Assembly (NCBI GenBank): GCA_030704615.1 | Contig: CM060734.1 | Coordinates: forward strand, 59,100,042 to 59,164,041 | DNA from: Takakia lepidozioides | Taxonomy: Eukaryota > Streptophyta > Takakiopsida > Takakiales > Takakiaceae | Direction: 5' to 3' | DNA: 64,000 nt | Shown here: piece after piece, positions 33,631 through 43,500 of the stretch | How positions within the stretch are numbered: position 1 is the stretch's first letter | Layout: every line of letters starts with the position of its first letter | Made by a program: the position numbers and the translations under genes | The notes under the pieces: generated by a model | What the model saw: only the letters and a program-made list of their open reading frames with translations | What the model was told of the DNA's origin: nothing | Databases searched by the model: none

Positions 33631-34502
33631 GCTGTTGTAGTCATTACGTAGAGGTAACTGTACAGCTGGAATGTCCAGCTCGGCTTAGAATGCCACCTAT
33701 GTACGTCACCACGTAGGCCCCTTTTGAACCCCTGTAGCCGACCATCATGATCTGGCTTTTCCCTCCGTCTGGGTGTACATCCCCTGTTTTTCCCCCTTAT
33801 TAGCTCTCTCTCTCTCTAGCTTGGCGTGTGTGCTGTGGGCTTTAGCTCCAAGAACCGCAGTATCGAGCGTGTGATGTGTTTGTGTCAGGTTGAGCTTTTC
33901 TGTACTGCTCGTGTGCTTTAATCAAGAGAATCAGGGGTTTAGGTATTTATACTCTTGTGTCGTGGGCGTTTGCCTGTGTGGTTCTGTGTCAGTCACTGCT
34001 CCTGTCTTTTTTTGACTTTGTTTGTTGACCTTTCCTGGAGACTACAATAGGTTATGGGCCCACTGACACGCATCCTGTAGCGCAGTAGGTCAAGAAAAGT
34101 GCCTTTTATTCCTTCCAGTATACCCCATGCGTGAGTTGTCTACAGCACGTTTACCAAAGTAATAGTCCAATACGTCCTAGTGCACCATGGATACCGCCGC
34201 CGAGTTGCGGAACGTGAAGCTCTATAATGCAAAGAACTTCCATATGTAGAAGTATCAGATCCGTGCCATACTCCTTCGCCAGGATCTGATGGGCATTGTT
34301 GATGGCACCGTCCCTAAGCCTGATGCTTGCGAAGCCCAGCGTGATTGGTTCAGAAGGACAATCAATGTACCTCCCTGCTCTGTAAAGCAGTCGATGAGAG
34401 TATTCTCGAAGTCCTCATGAACTGCATCACCTCAAAGGCTATCAGTCACTGCTTGTGTCTTTTTTTCACTTTGTATGTTGACCTTTTCTTGAGACTACAA
34501 TA
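33631..34502 (+). mobile_element. Deleted Copia retrotransposon: LTR, primer site, gag stub, second LTR tail
   Basis: An LTR-like stretch beginning TGTTGTAGTC (about 33,631) ends near ACTACAATA (34,049). Directly after it is GGTTATGGGCCCACTG (34,050-34,065), a primer-binding site of the kind that pairs with an internal part of initiator tRNA-Met, as in Drosophila copia. A Copia gag start follows (34,187). The last 60 bp of the LTR (33,990-34,049) are repeated at 34,443-34,502, fused directly to gag. Everything from gag to most of the 3' LTR has been deleted. Confidence 0.65.
34187..34441 (+). pseudogene. Copia gag N-terminal stub
   Basis: The frame starts MDTAAELRNVKLYNAKNFHM, followed by a stop, then KYQIRAILLRQDLMGIVDGT and AQRDWFR. 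It continues one frame over with SLLCKAVDESILEVLMNCIT. This is the plant Copia gag pattern (NF..WK..M...L....L, W..KD..A...I..A). It has a nonsense codon and a frameshift, and it ends at the fusion with LTR sequence. Confidence 0.7.
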
Positions 34503-34802
34503 TTTGCCATGGATTCTGCAGGCACCAAGCAAGGCCTCCCACACCCCAGCATCCGGTTTGATTGGCATTTTAATAATGAGGTCCTCCGTCCTGTCGGAGC
34601 TCAATTAATATAAGTAATTGTACATAAGTTAGTCCTCGGAAGTAAAAAAATATCGGTCTGTACAGATATAAGTGTCAACTGTCGAGTCCCAGCATTTCTC
34701 TACAGAATGTACACAATTTGGACAATAGAAAATCCTCGGATTACGCATTAATCTGTACAGTGTACATCGTCCCGATGATTACTAAGTATGATGGCTTGCA
34801 AG

Positions 34803-35646
34803 TTACATGTGTCCGAAGACGGGGGCATGGAGGAACAGCTCGGTGACGATGAGAGAGAAGAAGCCGATCACGGCTAGACGACCATTCCAGCGCTCAGCCC
34901 TGGCGTTGAAGGGACCGAAGCTTCGTGCGTCAGTGAATTCTTCATTCATGATTGACACCAAGGACGCGTATGTGAGCAGTTGCACAGCAATCAAGAAAGA
35001 TATGAGGCCGGTGATTCCGGGGTTGAACAACTGCTCCAGCACTGTCAATCCGGTCATCTTCTCCGCAACAGCCGCCCACACGAATCCCACCATAGCCTGC
35101 AATGTGCCACCGAAAGAGCCTTCAGCTATAGACCTTACTGTATAGGAAAGTTATAACTACATAGAGCTCTGGCAGTTAAACTGGACATTTGTGAGGAGTT
35201 AGAGACGGGAACTCATCACAAAAAAAGCTTACCAAACGTCCATTGATGGTCTCGGGTGCGGCTCCATCGAAGGCAAACACGTTTGAAAATCCCTTGCTTC
35301 CTGTCTCGGGCCTCCTCTCCACTTCAGGGCGTGAATAGAGCGATCCAGATTTTGGCGTCGCTCCAAACACTGACCGCTTCTCCGATTCATTAGTTGCTAA
35401 TTGGTTGGTAAGTATCTCATCCTGGTAATGTCTTTCTTGGTGACCTTGTCGACTGCGTCCTTCACACGTGCCAGTGGTCCCTCACCAGCTTCGCACCGCA
35501 CTCGTCCGGCAAGGGAGGTCAGTAACTTGGGAGACCCTGCAGCTAACCGTGCGCTTCCTAGTTTGCTAAACCTATTTGGACTGGATAGACAAAGCCTGCA
35601 GGCCTCCAAGCTGCGCAGTAGCAGGGTGCAACATTGTGGCTGCCAT
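34803..35646 (-). pseudogene. ELIP: Early light-induced protein (ELIP) copy A, frameshifted
   Basis: ELIPs are thylakoid three-helix chlorophyll-binding proteins induced under light stress. Exon 1 (35,646-35,233) has the transit-peptide region (MAATMLHPATAQLGGLQAL), SLAGRVRCEAGEGPLA and FDGAAPETINGRL. Exon 2 (35,096-34,803) has the three-helix core with FNARAERWNGRLAVIGFF; the intron is 136 nt with GT-AG ends. Compared with copy B, exon 1 carries one frame loss after about residue 24 and another near KKDIT, where one A is missing. The reading frame is therefore broken twice while exon 2 stays open. It is probably a recent pseudogene; assembly errors are a less likely alternative. Confidence 0.8.
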
Positions 35647-36519
35647 CTGCTCAAGTCAGACAACAAATGCAGAGTTGCAAATGTTGGAACAAGGCAGGTA
35701 AGTGGGGAGAGTGACTTGTTGAAGGTGACGAGCAGAGAAAGAGAAAGTGCAGACGGGGAGGAATGTTTGCGGTGGATGTTGAGAAGAAGTTGAGAGTTGG
35801 AGACGATGCGTTGCAGTGAGACGAGCACAAGTATATGTAAGTAGAGTGTGAAGGTCCGGTGACACCGACGTACTTTCCAGATCACTTGGTTGACGAGAGT
35901 GAGAAATTGGACGGTCCTGTCTCGACGGATTCCACCCTTTCGTTGCAACATTTTCGCACTTGTCCGCCAAGTTTTGCAGAAGCGGGATGTTGAGCAGGGG
36001 AGCGGCCACGTAGCGTGTAGCACCTTACACTTGGCCCGCCCACCATTTCAGTGATTTACATTTTGCGACAAGTTATGGGATTCTATTATCATAACCGAGG
36101 TTGGGAGTTTGGAGGCATTAGCGGCAGCGTTTAATTGTCGTGAACACGCCTGTCACCCCCCGTAGCCCACCACCACCTCGGTTATGTCTGGTAGAGGGGG
36201 GAGGCCCGGCTACCAGGAGCAATGTACTTGGGCATGCCTAGTGAAAGTTCTCTCGACAATTTTTAGTCATAAATCTGTTTCTCCCTGCAGGCAGATTTAA
36301 TTTCGGATCAAATTTGCATCGTGAACATTTTATTTTCATCTTGTAGGCACCGTGTCTGAAGAAATCCGTACAAGAAAATATCGCTGAAAGCATTGGCTAC
36401 TATCGAATCCCTGCTGCATCTATACAATGTGTTGAACTAGGAAGTTGCAACAAATATAATACATTGCTCTACAGGTGAGGAAACTAAATCACTAGATAAG
36501 AATGCGACTGGCCAACAAT
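35647..36519. other. Spacer between ELIP copies
   Basis: This holds the upstream region of ELIP copy A and the downstream region of copy B. Minus-strand open frames extending above 35,646 are an artefact of the frameshifted first exon. I see no other gene. A light-responsive promoter is expected for an ELIP, but no element could be assigned with confidence. Confidence 0.4.
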
Positions 36520-37387
36520 TTACTGGCCGAAGACGGGGGCATGGAGGAACAGCTCAGTAACAATGAGGGAGAAGAAGCCGATCATGGCTAGACGGCCATT
36601 CCAGCGCTCAGCCCTGGCGTTGAAGGGACCGAAGCTTCGGGCGTCGGTGGACTCTCCATTCATGATTGGCACCAAGGACGCGTATGTGAGCAGTTGCACA
36701 GCCATCAAGAAATAAATGAGTCCGGTAGTTCCAGGATTGAATAACTGCTCCAACACTGTCAATCCGGTCATCTTTTCCGCAACCACTGCCCACACAAATC
36801 CCACCATAGCCTGCAATGTGCCAGCACAAGACGTTTTATTTCTAGATTGCAAACTCTGATGACGGGAAGCTTTCAGCAAGCATCGACCATGTCAGGAGTT
36901 TCAAGTGTGCAGTGTGCACCATTGCACAGCCTACAAAGGGTCTCGAGAAATGAGGAAAGATTAACACTTGGCAAAATGTTAAACTTACCAAACGTCCGTT
37001 GATTGTTTCTGGTGCGGCTCCATCGAATGCAAACACGCTTGAAAATCCCTTGCTTCCTGTCTCGGGCCTCCTCTCCACTTCGGGACGTGGATAGAAAGAC
37101 CCAGAGTTCGGCTTGGCTCCAAACACTGACCGCTGCTCTGATTCATTAGTTTCCTGGTTCGTAAGGATCTCATCTTTGGTAATCTCTTTCTTGGTGCTCT
37201 TGTCGACTGCGTCCTTCACACCTGCCAATGGTCCCTCACCAGCCTCGCAACGGACTCTGCCTGCAAGGGATGTCATCAGCCTCGTAGAACTTGGAGTTAC
37301 CCGTCTGCTAAAGCTGGACTTAACAGGCGAAGCCTGCAGGCCTCCAAGCTGGGCAGTAGCTGGCATGTGCGAAATTGTCGCTGCCAT
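36520..37387 (-). CDS. ELIP: Early light-induced protein (ELIP) copy B, intact
   Basis: A two-exon gene: 37,387-36,989 (133 codons, phase 0) and 36,810-36,520, with a 178-nt GT-AG intron. It gives about 229 residues. The N-terminus (MAATISHMPATAQLGGLQAS...) is Ser/Arg-rich and acid-poor, typical of a chloroplast transit peptide, with probable processing near RVRC. The mature part has helix I across the intron (FDGAAPETINGRL / AMVGFVWAAVAEKMTG), helix II (LIYFLMAVQLLTYASLV) and helix III (FNARAERWNGRLAMIGFFS). The E..NGR and E.WNGR motifs carry chlorophyll ligands. I chose the ATG at 37,387 over the one nine bases upstream because copy A shares MAAT. It protects photosystems by binding free chlorophyll and quenching energy. 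Confidence 0.92.
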
Positions 37388-37892
37388 CTCGTTCAAGGCT
37401 CTAAAACAAGTACAGATGCAAATGCGAGCTCTTCACAATGACGTTCCGCACACTAACTCGAAGTGATGAACCCAGGAAACTCTACGCTCAGGGCAAAAGC
37501 TTGGAGAATGTGACTGTTGTGTGTACTGTAAGCGATGAACTGAGGTGTGCGAGATGGTAGAACGCAGCGACGCAGGGCAATATGTAGAAGATCTGAAACC
37601 AACCTATCCTCCTCATCGCTTCACTTTAGGCTCATTACGTGTCATCGAAACTACGAACCCAACACGATGATCTCACCACTTTCACCAGACTCACAAAATC
37701 GATGATGCTGCACAGTTACCGTGGCTTCTTCATGGGCGCTCTTCTTTGCATGAGACTTGGAGTACCGCACTTTGCACGTGTCCAGATTTGCAAAGCGATT
37801 TTTTTGCGCAGGAGCCACGTTTCAAAGCGTTAGCATAATTACCACGGACACATGGCTCCTCCTTTGTGATCGCGTTCCCCCTTCACGTTAAG
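37388..37892. other. ELIP copy B upstream region
   Basis: Presumed promoter and 5' untranslated region of ELIP B (read leftwards). No convincing TATA box or G-box could be placed; ACGT cores occur near 37,818. No other gene is seen. Confidence 0.35.
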
Positions 37893-38075
37893 GAATAAAG
37901 ATAAAGATAAAGAATCTTTAACATCCAGTGAATTTACAGAGCCTACTGCTCAACACAGAGGCGATCGAGGGCCCAATGGACGGTCTGAAGGCACATGTTG
38001 AAGGATTGAACCCAGGATCACCTATGCACAGGCAAGGCACAAACACCCAACCACTGGGCTACCTGCTAAGTGAAT
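37893..38075 (-). repeat. tRNA-derived SINE
   Basis: On the minus strand, box A TAGCCCAGTGG (38,061-38,051) and box B GGTTCAATCC (38,012-38,003) are separated by 38 nt and match pol III promoter consensus well. About 110 nt downstream the unit ends in TTTATCTTTATCTTTATT (around 37,893), the simple-repeat tail usual for plant SINEs. Length is about 175-180 bp. I could not fix the target duplication. Confidence 0.7.
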
Positions 38076-38162
38076 GAAAGTTGGGTGTTAGTAGCGGTTA
38101 GAATGTTTTCCATGCATGTTCGGGTATACACTTGATCTAACAGGGCCGGTTCCATTGAGTGC

Positions 38163-38174
38163 CAAAGGAAGGGG
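38163..38174. repeat. Left target-site duplication
   Basis: CAAAGGAAGGGG, identical to 52,448-52,459. Depending on where the element border is drawn, 9 to 12 of these bases are the duplication. Confidence 0.8.
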
Positions 38175-38235
38175 GCTGCTATTTCATGAGCGGCATGAGC
38201 ATGAGCGGGAAAAAGAAAAACATGAGCGGACCATT
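38175..38235 (+). repeat. Left terminal inverted repeat with ATGAGCGG subrepeats
   Basis: GCTATTTCATGAGC starts at 38,178 and is followed by GGCATGAGCATGAGCGG and, further in, ACATGAGCGG. The reverse complement of the right end reads GCTATTTCATGAGC, then ATGAGCGGCATGAGCGG. The repeated ATGAGCGG octamer is a candidate transposase-binding site. Confidence 0.75.
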
Positions 38236-38441
38236 GTGTGTCCACGGAAATAGGGTTAGGAGGCACAGAAATAGGGTCATATGAAGTTGGAATTTGGCAC
38301 CAATGGACTCAGCATAGCAATGAAATGCAACATCAAGGGATGCATACATGCCACATCGTCCACCATGCTCTATATTGTTTGTAGGAAACCGGCCAAACCG
38401 TCGTTGCGGAATTTGAACGTAGACCCTCTCTTCACAAAACA

Positions 38442-38960
38442 TTATGCCTCAAACACCAATGTCTGCACATTGGTGTTTGAGGCAACTCCAGGGTCAAGTT
38501 CAGATACACCACAATATGAAGTGAATGCAATAGATTGATAACTTACACTTTGGCCCTCTGTTCGCAACCCCTGCGTATTGATGTAGAACCATTTTTTGAG
38601 GAGGACCGGGATGACACTTTTCGGTGTCCACTTTGCCACAACATTGTCTGTGGTCTTCCCTCTTGTGGCAAGGACCACCATACATCCACCGTCATCCAAG
38701 AGCATCCCCGCCAGCCCAAACCCGGCTCTCCAGTAGTCCTCAGTAAACCTGTTCCAGGTGGGCACACCATCCAGGCCTTCCAGCAGCTCCCCATCTGGAA
38801 TATCGAGGAGAATCATATCGCAAGCTCTCTCCACCTCACCCCCCGAGTGCTCTTGCAATCCGTGCTCATAGCCGTGAAGACTTCCATCATGGATTTGAAA
38901 CCAGGGGTGTCTTTAGGCTCTGTACTGGGAGCCCTCTTCTTGGCTTTCACCTCTTTCTAT
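38442..38960 (-). pseudogene. Methyltransferase-like motif IV half
   Basis: The minus-strand frame contains ERACDMILLDIPDGELLEGL, then FTEDYWRAGFGLAGMLLDD, GGCMVVLATRGKTTDN and VLLKKWFYINTQGL. The pattern D..L.D.P..E, an amphipathic helix, then a Gly-turn strand (GGCMVVL) is that of the motif IV to VIII part of beta-class N6/N4 amino-methyltransferases, where DPPY is usual. Here the site reads DIPD, so catalysis is uncertain. The fossil at 11.1-11.3 kb has the same segment. Upstream, VKAKKRAPSTEPKDTPGF..TDCKSTR fits as the preceding sequence only if one base of a G6 tract near 38,838 is ignored, so a frameshift is likely. The segment lies 250 bp from the left end. Confidence 0.55.
38445..38484. 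repeat. Perfect 18-bp hairpin
   Basis: TGCCTCAAACACCAATGT (38,445-38,462) and its exact reverse complement (38,467-38,484) flank a 4-nt loop, CTGC. It sits at the very end of the minus-strand motif IV frame. It may act in 3' end formation, or it may be a regulatory or recombination hairpin. Confidence 0.85.
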
Positions 38961-38996
38961 ACAAGTGGGTCCTAACTGTCATAGCCGGAATGGGCA

Positions 38997-39400
38997 CTAC
39001 TCTCCTACACCCTCCGAGGAACTTGCCCCACCTTCCTCCTCATCTCCCTCATCCTCCCCATCCTCCCCATCCTCCGAGCTCTGAGATGCATCAGTTCCAC
39101 TATGCCTCTCAAAAATTTCGTCCTCTCCTTGGGGGACTGTCCTCCTCACCTCCTGGGAATCTTCTGCCTCTTCTCCCCCACTTTCCTCAGCAGAATCCAA
39201 GACAAATCTACGAGCCTGACGGGCTCTTATAGCTGCTGCCTCCTCCCTCATCTTCATTTTCTTGAGGCTTGCCTCATCTAAAATCTGTTGTACACGACTA
39301 GGTTCGGAAGACCTCCTAATGGACACCGAAGCAAGCCGGGCAGCATAAGTAGGAAGGATGTAGTCCCTTTCTGGACTAGGCATGAAATAGAGAAAGAGAA
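38997..39400 (-). CDS. Acidic linker exon
   Basis: After a probable acceptor (CCTAG, near 39,381) the minus strand encodes SPERDYILPTYAARLASVSI, then a Lys/Arg/Glu-rich helix (SLKKMKMREEAAAIRARQAR) and a long Glu/Asp/Ser tail (SEDGEDGEDEGDEEEGG). A probable donor lies just before the stop at 38,997. Such tails are common in nuclear proteins. It most plausibly belongs to the same transcript as the motif IV segment below it. No domain is recognised. Confidence 0.4.
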
Positions 39401-39770
39401 CGGCTATGTATAAGATTTGACTCTGTTGCAACCGCCATCAGCAATCTTGCAAGTTTTGTGGCTATCATTTCCAAGAACCTCAATCCCTGAATTGCAGGTA
39501 AGTATCTCATGACCTCTTCAATATGGAAGGTGGGGGTATATCCAGATTATAGTTGTACAGAGGTAGACAATCCTAATGGAGGAAGGCTCTATTAATGCTC
39601 TGAAGGATTCATTTTTTGCAGGCTACATTTGAGAGCAGCGCGAGAAGACCTTGTGAAGGGAAGTTGTTGGAGCAGCTGCAACCCAAGGGGAAGAAAAGAG
39701 AGAGGATGACTACGTTTTTTCAGAAATTTCCTTTAGGATAGAACTCAGGACCATGTAACCACTGTGCAAT

Positions 39771-40570
39771 TTGGGCACAAGGGACTACATTGATTCAAGG
39801 GATGGCATTGGCATTAGAGCTGATTTTCACACCTCTCTGATAGTCAATGCCGCTGTGGACCCTGTTACATATGATGTCCTCTACAACTATGTGCCCCACT
39901 CCAGTATGCCGAAGGACACAAAGACAGGCAAACTGTGGCGGTACAGCCAGACCCGGAGCCCTGCTTTCATCCAAACCCTCATGGAGACGTGCTCGGATGT
40001 CCAAGGGCGGATTCTTGACCTCACATGCGGCACGGGTAAGCCTTCACGTGCACAGTTTGTCCCCTGGCCCGATTGCAATAGCATGTCGCATGCTACTAAC
40101 CCCCCGCTTTGTCCCTCAGGTGCCTCAATGTGGGCAGGGACGTTGTCCGACAGACATGTCTTCGCCTTCGAGCCAGATACTGCCCTCCACAACTCCGAAC
40201 TTGCAGCGGCTGAACGTCTACCGAAAGATGAAGAGACATCTTCGGAGGATGAGGAAGAATCCGACAAGGAGCAGGGGGAGGTACAAGTTGGGATCGAGGC
40301 CGAGGAGCCCCCGGTTTACGAGTGAGTGGTCGCATTGTAAGTTGCCTCCTGATTTCGTGAGGCACCTCCCTTCACTCTCTGATTTCATTGAAAGACCTTT
40401 TTTTGCTTCTGCTGGTATTGACATTCTTAAAGTGGATTTGTTCTTACTGCAGGATGCCAAGTACTGCAGGACGGACGTCTACACCGCAGTTCATGGGCAG
40501 GAGGAACGTGCCTTTTTTTGTGCCACCTTCTTCGCCCTGGCAGCCAGAGCGTCAAAGAAGCTCTCATTGA
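39771..40570 (+). CDS. Methyltransferase-like motif I half (three exons)
   Basis: Exon 1 (to 40,035) reads AVDPVTYDVLYNYV, then RSPAFIQTLMETC and ILDLTCGTG (40,011-40,037 across the splice), a textbook SAM-binding motif I. A GT-AG intron (40,036-40,119) joins in frame to ASMWAGTLSDRHVFAFEPD, the A...L.DR..F.FEPD strand that binds the SAM ribose in beta-class enzymes. A second intron (40,322-40,452) leads to the C-terminal exon ending at 40,570. The order matches the C-terminal end of permuted N6/N4 methyltransferases. The upstream start is unclear because a stop lies just before 39,771. The last exon overlaps the end of the minus-strand ParB-like gene tail to tail. Confidence 0.6.
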
Positions 40571-43500
40571 CACATTGGATGATGGTTGGGGGTTCTAGCT
40601 TTGGCCTCTTCGGAAACGTCACCGCCGAATACCGCCGTGTAGGCTCGCCCTCAAATGCCAACTTCTTGGCAGAGCCAGTCCCAGTCCGAACTGACTTGGG
40701 AACCCGGACGACCGGTGATTTGGTAGCAGCAACAGCAGCCGTAGGACCTTGCACAAAGTCGTCGTCGGAGTCACTCCCTTGGGGCCCCTCCTGCGCCTCC
40801 TCTGGTGCCCCGGTGGTTTTCTGTTTTTTGGGGGTTACTGTACTCCCCTGTTTCCGTGTCAATTTCTTTTGTCCTTTATTCTTCTCATTCAATTTCTCTT
40901 GAATACCTGCCTGAGCAAGCTCTGCCGCTTTCCTGGACTTGGCAAGCGCTCTTGCCTCCTTTGGACCTAGCGGAGGCAGCGGAGCCCGGTTTCGTCGAGC
41001 CTCAGCATCCAGCTTCAATTGAAACTCGGATGAGTCCAGCGAGCCGGGCGGAAGGTCCACATACCAAGGGCAGTCGCGCAAATGTTCCAGATGCCACTCC
41101 TTCACGATAACGTCAATGTACATGTCAGCCCCAGGGTTCCTCCATGCGAGGAAGAATGGCGGCTCGAAGGACAGATGACCTTTCTCCAAAAGAGAGAACT
41201 TGCAGTACCTGCATTCAAGAAACACACAGAATGAGGTCCCGGGAACGAGGTAAATTTTAGAGAATGAAACTGCAAAATAGACACCGAATAGACGCCGAAC
41301 TGACTAGGCTCGGAAGTGGAAAAATGGCGCCGAATTTCCAGTTTCGGTGCCAACCACCCCAGGGACTTGGCCATTTTCGGGGCCCTCAACTGGGAATTCG
41401 GCGCCATTTTTGCAGATTGGGGCCGAAAATGGCTAAGTCCCAGAACTGACTGGGCCCGGATCTAGAAAAATGGCGCCGAATTTCCGAAAATGGCTAAGTC
41501 CCAGAACTAACTAGGCCTGGAACTGGAAAAATGGCGCCGAATTTCCGGTTTCGGTGCCTGCCACTATAGGGATTTAGCCATTTTCGGGGCCCTGAACTGG
41601 AAATTCATTTTCCCAGGTTGAGGCCGAGAATGGCTAAGTCCCAGATCTGACTGGGCCTACAACTGGAAAAATGGCGCCGAATTTCCAGACTGAGTGCCAG
41701 CCACCCCCTGGACAGCCATCCCCCAGGGCCCGAATTCGGAAATTCGGTGCCATTTTTCCAAGGACCACAACTAATTTTCATGCGCCACATACGGCCTCTT
41801 ACATCCTCGAAATGTTGGGACTAAAAAGAAAGGCACAGCGTATGTACCTGTACAGAAGGCGCATTGCCGCTTTGTCCGCGTTCGGCTGGTCGGTGAACTC
41901 GTGGCTTTGGCGGGCATAGGGTATCTCTCGAAAGAATAGGTCGGTTTTGTAGAGCAGAAAGTACCTCGTCACATAGTCGCGTACGCTCTCTGCTTCACCA
42001 GAAACCTCCAGCTTGAACTGATGTGCTTGTGTGTTAAGCTGCTCTTGCGCATTCGTCGTCCCCTGTGGAGATTCTCCATCAGACCGCTTTCCTCAAAAAA
42101 TACAATAAATCCATCCGATACAAGAGTAGACGCCCCAAATGAAGCGAGGGAAAGTACCTGAAACCACCATGTCATGCGGTTCATCCACATGTCGAATGTG
42201 GGGTCGGACAGTTTGTCGGGTTTGGGGAAGCTCCACATGTCCCTTGTACTTTGGGAACCATTCCAGATTTGGAGCCACCGGGTCTGTCCAACCACCCAGC
42301 ATATTAGTAAGCGCCAAACACCACAAAAACGAATTGCTGCCACGACAATTTGGTTAAGAATGTATAACCTTTTCTGTTGCATCCACACAGGATGTGGCTA
42401 GACGATGCAGCTTCTCCAATGTCATCGTGGGCTTCAAAGCGCGGGAGTAGTGCTTCCCCACCTCCACCACAAAATCGGCACCAAGGGTGGGATCAGCTAT
42501 GGCTACGTACTTTACCATCCGCGACTTGTACTTGATGCGGGCCTTCGCCTCCGCAGCTTTGAGATACGATTCCAGTGTCGGGAGGGTTAGTTTCTTCTCC
42601 TCTGACTCCATGTAGAACCTCCGCGCATGTGCCAAATCCTGCTGAATTTTCGTCTGTCAAGAATGCGCACATAAGATTAGAGATCCTGCTCAACACTTTT
42701 TCTTCTATTGGGGGAGGAGAGACAGATTAGCTCAACAAAACAGTTAGGAGCTTTACCCGAAATATGTAGTCCACCATGGCGTCTATGCTCAGCCTATACC
42801 AGGTTCTGTCTGCCTTTGCCTCCAACTTGCGCAGGAGGTCGGCACTGAGCGAATTGGCAAACTCTTGCCCCCCCTGCTTCCCAACATCCTTCACTCGGAA
42901 GAACATATGGGACAAGTTGGTGGCAATGAAGGCATTCTCAGTCACCCTGCAATGCCACATTTCCATTAAACAATACAGAAATGAGAATTTGCAACAAATA
43001 TGACGATTGGCAATGAAACGTCTGTTTCAAATTCAAAGTTCCAAAGCAAGAAGCATTATAACTTACGAGTTGATGTCTGTCATTGCTGCTTTGAGAAGAC
43101 TGCGATCTTTGGGCCCCGCAACCTTCAGCACAACACACTCCACGGCGAAATGCCAATGCAGGTCGTTGGGGTGGGCTTGGGCTATGTACTCCATCCACGC
43201 CAGGAGGCGATGATTGCCGTCCCACACGTAGAACATCTTTCCGGACAAGTGCTAGAAAAGAGGATCAGTAGCAATAAATCTCTCAAACTCCTCATTTCGC
43301 CTTTGCCAATGGGGACCCCATTTGTCCACCTCATCGGAAGTGTGGGCACGAGAAGCTCCGTGGTCGTTCTCCTTAGAAACGTAAAATGCGGCAGACCCCA
43401 TTCGATATCCCTCCCGGAAAGAGAATTTCAGCTTGTCGATATCGCCTGGGAGGGCAGGTCTCACCACCTGCAATGAAACCAAGCGGCAAAGGGGAATCCA

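Noticed and set aside
35397-36023. 208-codon minus-strand frame with Leu/Ser-rich N-terminus
   Set aside because: It is the frameshifted ELIP exon 1 fused to upstream non-coding sequence; only the SLAGRVRCEAGEG part is genuine.
39847-40902. 351-codon plus-strand frame overlapping the methyltransferase exons
   Set aside because: It is out of frame with the ILDLTCGTG motif, reads through both introns and is low in recognisable domains.
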